Positions 41,922 to 48,195 of a stretch of DNA of 48,195 nt are shown here, one piece after another (the stretch's first letter is position 1; each line of letters begins with the position of its first letter). Below the pieces are notes generated by a model that worked only from the letters and a program-made list of their open reading frames with translations, had not been told where the DNA came from and made no database searches. The stretch is taken from the NCBI GenBank assembly GCA_003556225.1, contig PWRN01000043.1, forward strand, positions 1-48,195, given 5' to 3'. The position numbers and the translations under genes are program-made. This stretch comes from Syntrophomonadaceae bacterium. Lineage in GTDB: Bacteria; Bacillota; Dethiobacteria; DTU022; UBA8154.

Positions 41922-42722
41922 ATGATTTCGTCTCCTTTGTTAGAAAAAACAAGGCGGATCAACAAAATCCTGCAAAAAACCGCGGGGCAGCGGGTTGATT
42001 TTGCCGAAGTAGCAGAAGTCTTGAAAAATGTGATTCATGCCAACGTGTATATTGCGGGGCGAGATGGTACGATCCTGGGCTATGCCCTGGTGGATGAATT
42101 TGAATGCGAGATCATGGTCAGCCAGGTTTTAAAGAGCGATGTCTTCCCTGAACGCTATAACGAATTCCTGCTCCGCGACGACGAACCCCGGGTCAACCTG
42201 CCCCAAAAAACCAATGACTGTGTGTTTGTGGACGATGAAAACTGCCTTTTTACCAATAAAATTTCCACCGTGGTACCCATCATGGGTGGCGGTAAGAGGC
42301 TGGGCACATTGTTGCTGGCCCGCTTCGCCGAATCGTTCAACGCTGAGGATTTGATCCTGGCCGAAACCGGCGCCACGGTTGTCGGCATGGAGATATTGCG
42401 TTCCAAGGCGGAAAAGATTGAAGAAGAAGCCAGGAATAAGGCGGTGGTGCAGCTGGCCATCGGGACCCTTTCTTATTCGGAACTGGAAGCGGTCGAGCAC
42501 ATCTTTGAAGAACTGGACGGAGACGAGGGCCTGCTGGTCGCCAGTAAAATCGCGGACCAGCTGGGAATCACCCGCTCGGTGATCGTGAACGCCCTGAGAA
42601 AATTTGAAAGCGCGGGTGTGATTGAATCACGTTCCCTGGGCATGAAGGGGACGTATATCAAGGTGCTGAATCCCTACCTCCTGGAGCAGCTGGCCAAGAA
42701 GAAGAAGACCTTTCACAAGTAA
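41922..42722 (+). CDS. codY: Global transcriptional regulator CodY
   Basis: A 266-residue branched-chain-amino-acid and GTP-responsive repressor. The N-terminal GAF domain binds Ile/Val (segment [15 protein letters not shown] and [16 protein letters not shown]) and the C-terminal winged helix-turn-helix is [20 protein letters not shown], followed by [19 protein letters not shown]. CodY controls stationary-phase metabolism in low-GC Gram-positives; its presence supports a Firmicute origin. ATG 41922 follows AGAGGTG; in-frame GTG 41913 is within that site. A strong terminator ends the unit. Confidence 0.96.
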   Translation: MISSPLLEKTRRINKILQKTAGQRVDFAEVAEVLKNVIHANVYIAGRDGTILGYALVDEFECEIMVSQVLKSDVFPERYNEFLLRDDEPRVNLPQKTNDCVFVDDENCLFTNKISTVVPIMGGGKRLGTLLLARFAESFNAEDLILAETGATVVGMEILRSKAEKIEEEARNKAVVQLAIGTLSYSELEAVEHIFEELDGDEGLLVASKIADQLGITRSVIVNALRKFESAGVIESRSLGMKGTYIKVLNPYLLEQLAKKKKTFHK

Positions 42723-42761
42723 AGCGGCCTCACGCAGCTGGCGAGAGGCAAAAAGAGCAGC

Positions 42762-42799
42762 GAGGAACCCCTGTCCATGACCGGTGGTTCCTCATTTTT
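42762..42799 (+). terminator. Intrinsic terminator after codY
   Basis: GAGGAACC (42762-42769) and GGTTCCTC (42786-42793) form a perfect 8-bp stem with additional pairing in the loop, followed by ATTTTTT. Confidence 0.85.
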
Positions 42800-42826
42800 T
42801 GCCCGGAAAAGCCCGGGGCGGCATCA

Positions 42827-42855
42827 TTGCTATTTAACAGGTTCTGTGTTATACT
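42827..42855 (+). promoter_or_regulatory. Promoter of rpsB-tsf
   Basis: TTGCTA (42827-42832) and TATACT (42850-42855) with 17-base spacing and an extended TG at 42847-42848. Predicted start of transcription is near 42862, so the leader is about 106 nt. Confidence 0.65.
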
Positions 42856-42861
42856 ACCTAA

Positions 42862-42967
42862 TGGCTTTATTACCCACACTGCTGAAGCTCCAAAAGGGGT
42901 GCCTGCAGCGTGCAGGTTTTTTCGAGCGATGATGCAGTGGAGGACTAACCAACCAGGAGGTTTTGCA
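42862..42967 (+). promoter_or_regulatory. rpsB leader with terminator/antiterminator pair
   Basis: CCTGCA-GCG-TGCAGG (42902-42916) followed by six T is an intrinsic terminator downstream of the promoter. An upstream CACACTGC (42875-42882) can pair with GCAGCGTG (42905-42912) with one mismatch, which would break the terminator; a CTCC-AAAA-GGGG hairpin fills the loop between them. The arrangement suggests transcription attenuation of rpsB-tsf, perhaps by S2 itself; the ligand is inference. Confidence 0.5.
42902..42922 (+). terminator. Attenuator hairpin in the rpsB leader
   Basis: Perfect 6-bp stem CCTGCA/TGCAGG with loop GCG and TTTTTT directly after it. It lies 46 bases before the rpsB ATG. 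Confidence 0.65.
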
Positions 42968-43822
42968 ATGCCGGTCGTAACCATGAAACAACTTTTGGAA
43001 GCCGGGGTGCACTTCGGACACCAAACGAGGCGCTGGAACCCCAAGATGAAGGAATTTATTTTTACGGAGCGAAACGGGATCTACATCATTGATTTACAGA
43101 AGACCGTGCGCTTGATGGATGTCGCCTACAACTTCGTGAAAGAACTGGCGTACAACGGGGAAAAGGTTTTGTTTGTGGGGACCAAGAAGCAGGCGCAGGA
43201 ATCCATTTCCGATGAAGCAAACCGGTGCGAGATGCCTTACGTGAACCAGCGCTGGCTGGGGGGCATGCTCACGAACTATGCCACGATTAAAAAGCGCATC
43301 GACAGGCTTTTTGAGCTGGAAAAAATGGAAGAAGACGGTCTTTTTGACGTTCTACCCAAGAAAGAAGTCATCAAGCTCAACCACGAGAAAGAGAAACTAA
43401 ACAAGTTCATGGGGGGAATCCGCACCATGAAAGATCTGCCCGCGGCGGTTTATATCGTGGATCCCCGGAAGGAAAAAATCGCGGTTGCCGAAGCCCGGAA
43501 GCTGGAAATCCCGATCATCGCGATCGTGGATACCAACTGCGACCCCGACGAAATTGACTATATCGTCCCCGGCAATGACGATGCCATCCGGGCCGTGAAA
43601 CTGATCACCTCGAAAATGGCGGAAGCGGTCCTGGAAGGCAAGCAGGGCTTGCAGGAAGCGGAAGCGGCTGCGGCCCACGCTGCGGCCCAGGCAAAAGCCC
43701 AGGCAGAAGCCGAGGCGGAAGCGGCCGCGGCCGCAGAAACGGCAGGTGAGCCGGAAGCCGGCGCGGAAAGTAGCGAAGCGGCGGAAGAAGTCTCGGTCAC
43801 CCGGGAGCTGGAAACAGAGTAA
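42968..43822 (+). CDS. rpsB: 30S ribosomal protein S2
   Basis: A 284-residue S2 with [40 protein letters not shown] (split), [20 protein letters not shown] (20 residues) and [18 protein letters not shown]2 joins 30S late and contacts S1 in bacteria that have it. The last 50 or so residues form a low-complexity Ala/Glu/Gln tail ([20 protein letters not shown]), longer than in Bacillus S2. ATG 42968 has AGGAGG 7 bases upstream. tsf follows after 78 bases. Confidence 0.97.
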   Translation: MPVVTMKQLLEAGVHFGHQTRRWNPKMKEFIFTERNGIYIIDLQKTVRLMDVAYNFVKELAYNGEKVLFVGTKKQAQESISDEANRCEMPYVNQRWLGGMLTNYATIKKRIDRLFELEKMEEDGLFDVLPKKEVIKLNHEKEKLNKFMGGIRTMKDLPAAVYIVDPRKEKIAVAEARKLEIPIIAIVDTNCDPDEIDYIVPGNDDAIRAVKLITSKMAEAVLEGKQGLQEAEAAAAHAAAQAKAQAEAEAEAAAAAETAGEPEAGAESSEAAEEVSVTRELETE

Positions 43823-43900
43823 GAAAAGCCGTAGCAGCAGCTAACCCGCTGCAGGCAGGCTGAAAATGGATCAAACGATCTACGTGGAGGATGTGAAATC

Positions 43901-44521
43901 GTGATCACTGCAGAAATGGTAAAAAAACTCAGGGAAAAAACAGGGGCCGGAATGATGGACTGCAAGAATGCCCTGGTCGAAACAGGCGGAAATGCAGAGA
44001 AGGCCGTGGCCCTGCTTCGGGAAAAAGGTTTAGCCAAAGCCGCAAAACGGGCCGGAAGAACCGCTTCGCAGGGTGTTGTCGACGCCTATATCCACCTGGG
44101 CGGCAAAGTCGGCGTCATGGTGGAAGTGAACTGCGAAACCGATTTTGTAGCCCGCAACGCAGAATTCAAGACCTTTGTACGTGATCTTTGCCTGCAGGTC
44201 GCTGCGACAAACCCTGCTTATCTCAGCCGGGATGATGTGCCGACGGATGAGATAGAAAAGGAAAAGGAAGTTTTGAAAAACCAGGCCCTCCATGAAGGGA
44301 AACCGGAAAAAATCGTGGAGAAAATCGTCGCCGGCAAAATGGAGAAATACTACGAAGAGAACTGCTTGCTGGAGCAGCCCTTTGTCAAGGATCCAGATCA
44401 GAAAGTAACGGATCTTCTTTCCAATCTCATTGCCAAGATCGGTGAAAACATTGTGATCCGACGCTATGTCCGCTACGAAATGGGTGAGGGGTTGGAACAA
44501 CCGGAGACCTGCTCGATTTAA
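43901..44521 (+). CDS. tsf: Elongation factor Ts
   Basis: A 206-residue nucleotide exchange factor for EF-Tu. It has the UBA-like N-terminal domain ([20 protein letters not shown]) and the core [19 protein letters not shown], but only one full dimerisation subdomain, like the short EF-Ts of many Clostridia and Thermus. GTG start with GGAGG 10 bases upstream. A strong intrinsic terminator follows, separating rpsB-tsf from pyrH-frr. Confidence 0.96.
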   Translation: MITAEMVKKLREKTGAGMMDCKNALVETGGNAEKAVALLREKGLAKAAKRAGRTASQGVVDAYIHLGGKVGVMVEVNCETDFVARNAEFKTFVRDLCLQVAATNPAYLSRDDVPTDEIEKEKEVLKNQALHEGKPEKIVEKIVAGKMEKYYEENCLLEQPFVKDPDQKVTDLLSNLIAKIGENIVIRRYVRYEMGEGLEQPETCSI

Positions 44522-44537
44522 CCGCCACCTGGCGAGA

Positions 44538-44566
44538 AAGAACACTTTGCGAAGTGTTCTTTTTTA
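44538..44566 (+). terminator. Intrinsic terminator after tsf
   Basis: AAGAACACTT-TGCG-AAGTGTTCTT is a perfect 10-bp stem ending in a run of seven T. Classic rho-independent terminator. Confidence 0.92.
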
Positions 44567-44598
44567 AAATAATACGCTGCTTACCGGGAGGTTAGGTG

Positions 44599-45324
44599 AT
44601 GACGGTACCCGTCTATAAAAGGGTCATCTTGAAGTTGAGCGGAGAATCTTTGGCTGGTGAGCGAGGCTTCGGGATCAACCACGATGTGCTGAAGGATATT
44701 GCGGAGCAGATCAAGGAAGTGAGAAAGTACAATGTGGAAATCGCCGTTGTTGTCGGCGGGGGCAATATCTGGCGGGGCGTGCAGGGCGGAGAGCGGGGCA
44801 TGGATCGGGCCACCGCGGATTACATGGGGATGTTGGCCACGGTGATCAATGCCCTGGCTTTGCAGGATGCCCTGGAGAACATCGACGTGGATACCCGGGT
44901 GCAGTCCGCCATCGACATGCGACAGGTTGCGGAGCCCTATATTCGCCGGCGGGCCATTCGGCACCTGGAAAAAGGACGGGTCGTGATTTTTGCCGGGGGA
45001 ACCGGGAACCCCTATTTTTCGACCGATACAACAGCGGCACTGCGGGCGGCAGAAATTGAAGCCGAGGTTATCCTTTTGGCCAAGGGGAAGGTAGACGCGG
45101 TCTACAACATGGACCCCCTGGTCAATCCCGACGCCTACAGGTACAAGGAGCTTAATTATATCGACGTGATCAAGTCGGGTTTAGGGGTCATGGACTCCAC
45201 GGCGGCTTCTTTGTGCATGGATAACCAGATTACGCTGGTTGTTTTTGGGCTGAACTTGTCGGGGAATATCAAGCGGGTGATCATGGGAGAAAAAATTGGA
45301 ACCATCGTGCGGGGAGGCGTATGA
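44599..45324 (+). CDS. pyrH: UMP kinase
   Basis: A 241-residue amino-acid-kinase-fold enzyme that phosphorylates UMP with ATP in pyrimidine nucleotide synthesis; it is hexameric and GTP-activated in many bacteria. Motifs: [49 protein letters not shown] and [13 protein letters not shown] 44599 is 7 bases after GGGAGG; in-frame GTG 44596 is less well spaced. Its stop overlaps the frr ATG (ATGA). Confidence 0.97.
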   Translation: MTVPVYKRVILKLSGESLAGERGFGINHDVLKDIAEQIKEVRKYNVEIAVVVGGGNIWRGVQGGERGMDRATADYMGMLATVINALALQDALENIDVDTRVQSAIDMRQVAEPYIRRRAIRHLEKGRVVIFAGGTGNPYFSTDTTAALRAAEIEAEVILLAKGKVDAVYNMDPLVNPDAYRYKELNYIDVIKSGLGVMDSTAASLCMDNQITLVVFGLNLSGNIKRVIMGEKIGTIVRGGV

Positions 45325-45881
45325 TCATGGAGGAGATTTTTGCCAGTGCCGAAACAAGAATGCAAAAAAGTGTGGAGTCTTTCAGTAAAGAGCTCGCCAC
45401 CCTCAGGGCCGGTCGGGCCGTGCCCACCTTGCTGGACAAGATCACGGTCGACTACTACAATACGGCCACACCGTTAAACCAGCTGGCCACCATCACGGCT
45501 CCGGAGCCCCGGCTGCTGGTGATCCAACCCTGGGACAAGACCTCGCTGAAAGAGATCGAAAAGGCGATTATGAAGTCAGACCTGGGCCTCACGCCGAACA
45601 GTGACGGCAGTGTGATCCGCCTGACCATTCCGCAGCTCACAGAAGAGCGGCGGAAAGAGCTGGTTAAGATGGTCCGGAAAAAGGCGGAAGAAACCCGGGT
45701 CGCCATCCGCAATATTCGACGGGATGCCAACGACCAGCTGAAGTCCCAGGAAAAAAGTGGAAGCCTCTCGGAAGACGAACTGCATATCGCCCAGCAAGAA
45801 GTCCAGGACTTAACGGCCAGGCAGACGGATCAGGTGGATAAAATGCTGGAAGCCAAGGAAAAAGAAATCATGGAAGTCTAG
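45321..45881 (+). CDS. frr: Ribosome recycling factor
   Basis: A 186-residue protein that, with EF-G, splits post-termination ribosomes. Typical features are the helical [20 protein letters not shown] near residue 16, [16 protein letters not shown] and the C-terminal [16 protein letters not shown]. It overlaps pyrH by 4 bases. An internal ATG at 45327 is also possible, behind the weak AGTATG context. The pyrH-frr-uppS-cdsA-dxr order is universal in Firmicutes, with one small extra gene here. Confidence 0.97.
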   Translation: MIMEEIFASAETRMQKSVESFSKELATLRAGRAVPTLLDKITVDYYNTATPLNQLATITAPEPRLLVIQPWDKTSLKEIEKAIMKSDLGLTPNSDGSVIRLTIPQLTEERRKELVKMVRKKAEETRVAIRNIRRDANDQLKSQEKSGSLSEDELHIAQQEVQDLTARQTDQVDKMLEAKEKEIMEV

Positions 45882-46006
45882 ACTGAACGAAGCTTTCCGC
45901 TCCGCGTTTCGGCCCCGGGATCGATTCCCTCGCAGTGATCCCGCGGCCGCGGCGGCCAGCCGGGCTGTTGTTGCAGTCGTTTGGATAGAATACTCGCGTT
46001 CTGGGT

Positions 46007-46243
46007 GTGATCAAGTTGCACATTCCCGATGTGACGGCGTACCGGCTGGATGAAGCCAGGCGGTTGCTGGACCAGCAGGGGCTCGACTATTATATCAAGA
46101 AACCCATTCCTGCCGGGGCCCCCGGGGCAACGAGCGTTCCATGTGCACCGCAAAATTACCGCGTGGTCAGGCAGGTGCTGACGGAAGATGGAATCACGGG
46201 CTTGCTTGTCGCACCGGAAGTACATGCCTACAACCAAAGCTAA
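46007..46243 (+). CDS. Small single-PASTA-like protein
   Basis: A 78-residue protein beginning MIKLHIPDVTAYRLDEARR. The opening IPDVTAYRLDEARRLLDQQG and the later RVVRQ resemble one PASTA repeat (VPDVxG..EAxxxLxxxGL), the domain that senses muropeptides in PrkC/PknB kinases and some penicillin-binding proteins. Here it has no signal peptide, transmembrane helix or partner domain, so binding of cell-wall fragments is not established. GTG start lacks a strong ribosome-binding site. It is inserted between frr and uppS, next to undecaprenyl-phosphate synthesis. Confidence 0.6.
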   Translation: MIKLHIPDVTAYRLDEARRLLDQQGLDYYIKKPIPAGAPGATSVPCAPQNYRVVRQVLTEDGITGLLVAPEVHAYNQS

Positions 46244-46248
46244 ATTGT

Positions 46249-46265
46249 GCCCCCTGACCGGGGGC
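46249..46265 (+). other. Hairpin upstream of uppS
   Basis: GCCCCC-TGACC-GGGGGC is a perfect 6-bp GC stem 5 bases after the PASTA-like gene and 23 bases before the uppS ATG. No T tract follows (AACTTTATAAGG), so termination is doubtful; it may shape the uppS translation start. Confidence 0.35.
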
Positions 46266-46288
46266 AACTTTATAAGGTCAGGTGGATC

Positions 46289-47059
46289 ATGGTCGATCAA
46301 CATAACAACGGCAAGGGTAAATGGAAACAGCTCCTGGCCCAGGTGCAAAAGAATGAGCTCCCGCGACATATTGCTGTGATCATGGACGGAAATGGGCGCT
46401 GGGCCAAAAAACGGGGTCTACCCAGGATTGCCGGGCACCGTTCCGGGATGCAGTCCTTAAAAAATATGATTTCCTTTTCCCATGAATTAGGTATTCAAGT
46501 GATCACCCTCTTCGCTTTTTCCACGGAAAACTGGAAGCGGCCCCGCTGGGAAGTGGATTTTTTAATGCGGCTGCCCGAAGAGTACCTGCAAAAAGAACTC
46601 CCTGCCCTGATAGAAAAAAACACCGTGATCCAGGCCATGGGTGACCTTTCCCAACTGCCGGAAAGCACCCTGGCAGCCGTGGAGAACGCCATCACGGAAA
46701 CACGCCACAATACCGGGATGGTCTTAAATTTTGCGTTAAATTACGGGGGGCGGGCGGATATCCTGCAAGCCGTCCGAAACCTCTGCCGGGAGGCTAAGGA
46801 GGGCCAACTCGACTGCCGGGAGATCGACGAAGCACTGTTTTCCCGCTATCTCTGCAGCCGGGACCTTCCCGACCCGGACTTGCTCATTCGTCCCAGCGGG
46901 GAGTTTAGAATCAGCAATTTCTTGCTCTGGCAGATGGCGTACACGGAGTTCTGGTTCTCCCAGGTCCTCTGGCCGGATTTTGACCGGGAACACCTCCTGC
47001 AAGCTATTTTGGATTATCAAAACCGCGAAAGGCGTTTTGGCGGGATCAAGAATACCTAG
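46289..47059 (+). CDS. uppS: Isoprenyl transferase (undecaprenyl diphosphate synthase)
   Basis: A 256-residue cis-prenyltransferase that makes the undecaprenyl diphosphate lipid carrier for cell-wall synthesis. Conserved HIAVIMDGNGRWAKKRGLPR with the catalytic Asp, GHRSGMQSL, TLFAFSTENWKRP, NFALNYGGRADI and DPDLLIRPSGEFRISNFLLW (20 residues). ATG 46289 follows AGGTGG; a GTG at 46247 would extend it by 14 unconserved residues. cdsA follows 11 bases later. Confidence 0.97.
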   Translation: MVDQHNNGKGKWKQLLAQVQKNELPRHIAVIMDGNGRWAKKRGLPRIAGHRSGMQSLKNMISFSHELGIQVITLFAFSTENWKRPRWEVDFLMRLPEEYLQKELPALIEKNTVIQAMGDLSQLPESTLAAVENAITETRHNTGMVLNFALNYGGRADILQAVRNLCREAKEGQLDCREIDEALFSRYLCSRDLPDPDLLIRPSGEFRISNFLLWQMAYTEFWFSQVLWPDFDREHLLQAILDYQNRERRFGGIKNT

Positions 47060-47070
47060 GGGTGGCAGCG

Positions 47071-47865
47071 TTGTTAAGAACGAGAGTACTCACAGCCCTG
47101 GTCGGCGTGCCCCTCCTGCTTTTTTTTGTTTACCTGGGAGGCTACGTTTACGGATCCCTGGTGACGGTCCTGGCCCTGCTGGGACTGCGGGAGTACTTCC
47201 AACTGGTGGAGAAGGCGGGGTGGGTTCCGGCGAAACTGCCGGGGTTTCTCTTCCTTCCCATCCTGTTCGGGGCCGTATTGCTGGAGAACTATTTCCTGGT
47301 GTTTCTCCTCTGGGTTTTCCTCTACTTGTTCTTCACCCTGCTGCCCATATTTTTTCCTACCACGTTTACGTACTGGGGAACGGCGGCTTCCTTCTGGGGG
47401 TTGGTCTACCTGGGAGTCTTGCCGGGCTATTTACTGCTCCTTCGCTCCCTGGAGACAGGCTTCTACCTGACCGTTTTCTTGTTGGTCCTGGTCTGGATCA
47501 CGGATATCATGGCTTTTTTTGTGGGACGTTCCCTGGGAAAGCGGCCCCTGGCGAAAAAAATTAGCCCCAACAAAACGGTGGAGGGGACCGTAGGGGGAAT
47601 CGCGGGAAGTTTCCTGGCCGGGATGCTGCTGGGTGCGGTCTTGCCTGTTTCACCCCTCACCTGGTTGAGCGGCGGCCTATTGGGGCTGCTGGTCGGGGGG
47701 GCAGGAACCCTGGGCGACCTGGCCCAATCGGCACTGAAGCGGAGCGTAGACGTCAAGGACACGGGCACCTTTCTTCCCGGTCACGGGGGGATGCTGGATC
47801 GCTTTGACAGCCTGCTCTTCGCGGCCCCGGTCTTCTACTATTGTTTCTATTTTCTGACCTTCTAA
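47071..47865 (+). CDS. cdsA: Phosphatidate cytidylyltransferase
   Basis: A 264-residue integral membrane enzyme that makes CDP-diacylglycerol, the branch point for phospholipids. About seven to eight hydrophobic segments are visible (for example ALVGVPLLLFFVYLGGYV and FLLWVFLYLFFTLLP). The C-terminal signature is SALKRSVDVKDTGTFLPGHG followed by GMLDRFDSLLF. TTG 47071, 8 bases after AGGGG, gives the family start MLRTRVLTALVGVP; a GTG at 47062 would overlap that site. Repeat copy 2 lies just downstream. Confidence 0.95.
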   Translation: MLRTRVLTALVGVPLLLFFVYLGGYVYGSLVTVLALLGLREYFQLVEKAGWVPAKLPGFLFLPILFGAVLLENYFLVFLLWVFLYLFFTLLPIFFPTTFTYWGTAASFWGLVYLGVLPGYLLLLRSLETGFYLTVFLLVLVWITDIMAFFVGRSLGKRPLAKKISPNKTVEGTVGGIAGSFLAGMLLGAVLPVSPLTWLSGGLLGLLVGGAGTLGDLAQSALKRSVDVKDTGTFLPGHGGMLDRFDSLLFAAPVFYYCFYFLTF

Positions 47866-47875
47866 TAGGTTACGA

Positions 47876-48124
47876 AGTGATGAAGCTTGCCCAGGCATCA
47901 ACCTTTGTTTCCCTGCTTGCCCTCAGCCCACGGGATTTGCAACATCGTTTGTAGCGGTGCTCGGGGTTTCAGGCCGCCTCAAAACTCCCTCGCTACGCTC
48001 GCTCAAACAGATTGAGGCGGCTATACTGAAACCCCTGCGCGCCTTTTGATTCAGGCAAATCCGACGTTCGCTGAGGGCAAGCAGGGAAACGGCAGCGAAA
48101 CCTGACTAAACTTGATCGCCAAAC
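47876..48124. repeat. Palindromic intergenic element, copy 2 (core inverted relative to copy 1)
   Basis: The same 20-bp arms as copy 1 are at 47907-47926 and 48071-48090, again around a core of exactly 144 bp (47927-48070). The outer flanks match those of copy 1 in direct orientation (about 25 of 30 bases left, 28 of 33 right), but the core matches the reverse complement of the copy 1 core; in its last 85 bases about 78 are identical with no gap. It fills nearly all the 296-bp gap between cdsA and dxr and ends just before an extended -10 for dxr. Confidence 0.85.
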
Positions 48125-48126
48125 TA

Positions 48127-48135
48127 TGTTATAAT
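48127..48135 (+). promoter_or_regulatory. Extended -10 promoter element before dxr
   Basis: TGTTATAAT, a perfect -10 with the TG extension, 27 bases before the dxr ATG. A 17-base-spaced -35 would be TAAACT (48107-48112), a weak match lying in the flank of repeat copy 2, so the element may contribute to the promoter. Confidence 0.5.
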
Positions 48136-48161
48136 AAATTCAGGGATTAAAGGAGCATTTT

Positions 48162-48195
48162 ATGGTTCGTGGGATTCTGATCCTGGGTTCTACCG
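48162..48195 (+). CDS. dxr: 1-deoxy-D-xylulose 5-phosphate reductoisomerase, N-terminal start (partial)
   Basis: Only 11 codons are present, giving MVRGILILGST, which matches the NADPH-binding start of DXR (ILGSTGSIG). DXR converts DXP to MEP in the isoprenoid pathway. AAAGGAG lies 8 bases before the ATG. Position directly after cdsA, as in most Firmicutes, supports the call. The gene continues beyond the window. Confidence 0.82.
   Translation, partial: MVRGILILGST

Noticed and set aside
1-48195. tRNA, rRNA, CRISPR arrays, transposases or prophage genes
   Set aside because: I looked on both strands for CCA-ended cloverleaf-like segments, 16S/23S motifs, regularly spaced repeats and transposase or phage motifs and saw none. 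XerC is the housekeeping type.

Overview
The window is a bacterial chromosome segment from a low-to-mid-GC Gram-positive anaerobe, most likely a clostridial Firmicute of the Peptococcaceae/Thermoanaerobacter type. The gene order fabF-rnc-smc-ftsY-ffh-rpsP-khpA-rimM-trmD-rplS-lepB-rbgA-rnhB-yraN-comM, then dprA-topA-trmFO-xerC-hslVU-codY-rpsB-tsf-pyrH-frr-uppS-cdsA-dxr, is the Firmicute core order. The presence of codY, a radical-SAM aminomutase, UPF0210/ACT genes and tandem M42 peptidases fits Clostridia. By eye the GC content is in the mid-50s, and GTG and TTG starts are common. I cannot name the species.

Layout. 1-11.7 kb: secretion, ribosome-maturation and tRNA-modification genes, tightly packed on the + strand. 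11.8-12.4 kb: a lone minus-strand PhoU-like gene with its own promoter. 12.5-14.0 kb: comM. 14.0-34.1 kb: about 20 kb of metabolic and accessory genes lying between comM and dprA, which are often close together in related genomes. These are a hotdog thioesterase, ACT/UPF0210 pair, an orphan CxxC protein, a minus-strand UvrD-type helicase, a SLOG protein, a metallo-beta-lactamase fold hydrolase, a two-subunit CoA transferase whose A gene is interrupted by UGA, an ADP-ribosylglycohydrolase, citramalate synthase, a core-MetE-like protein, three M42 aminopeptidases in a row, a pantothenate operon (a DUF2520 reductase candidate plus panBCD) and a glutamate 2,3-aminomutase. 34.1-48.2 kb: the core block resumes from dprA to the first codons of dxr.

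Most striking non-coding structure. (1) Two copies of a roughly 250-bp palindromic element (14.03-14.29 kb and 47.88-48.12 kb). Both have identical 20-bp inverted terminal repeats around a 144-bp core. The flanks of the two copies align in the same orientation while the cores align in opposite orientation, as if one core had flipped. (2) The leader of the pantothenate operon can be folded into a three-way junction whose closing helix competes with an antiterminator, followed by an intrinsic terminator: a riboswitch-like architecture I cannot assign to a known class. (3) A CoA-transferase A gene has a single in-frame UGA followed at once by a perfect 9-bp hairpin. (4) The rpsB leader contains an intrinsic terminator with a competing antiterminator pairing. 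(5) A CodY-like box overlaps a candidate promoter for hslVU-codY.

Functionally, the first and last blocks are growth genes (protein targeting, translation, division, lipid and isoprenoid precursors). The middle block links acyl-CoA/CoA metabolism (thioesterase, CoA transferase, pantothenate synthesis), branched-chain precursor synthesis (citramalate), peptide breakdown (M42 enzymes) and compatible-solute chemistry (beta-glutamate).
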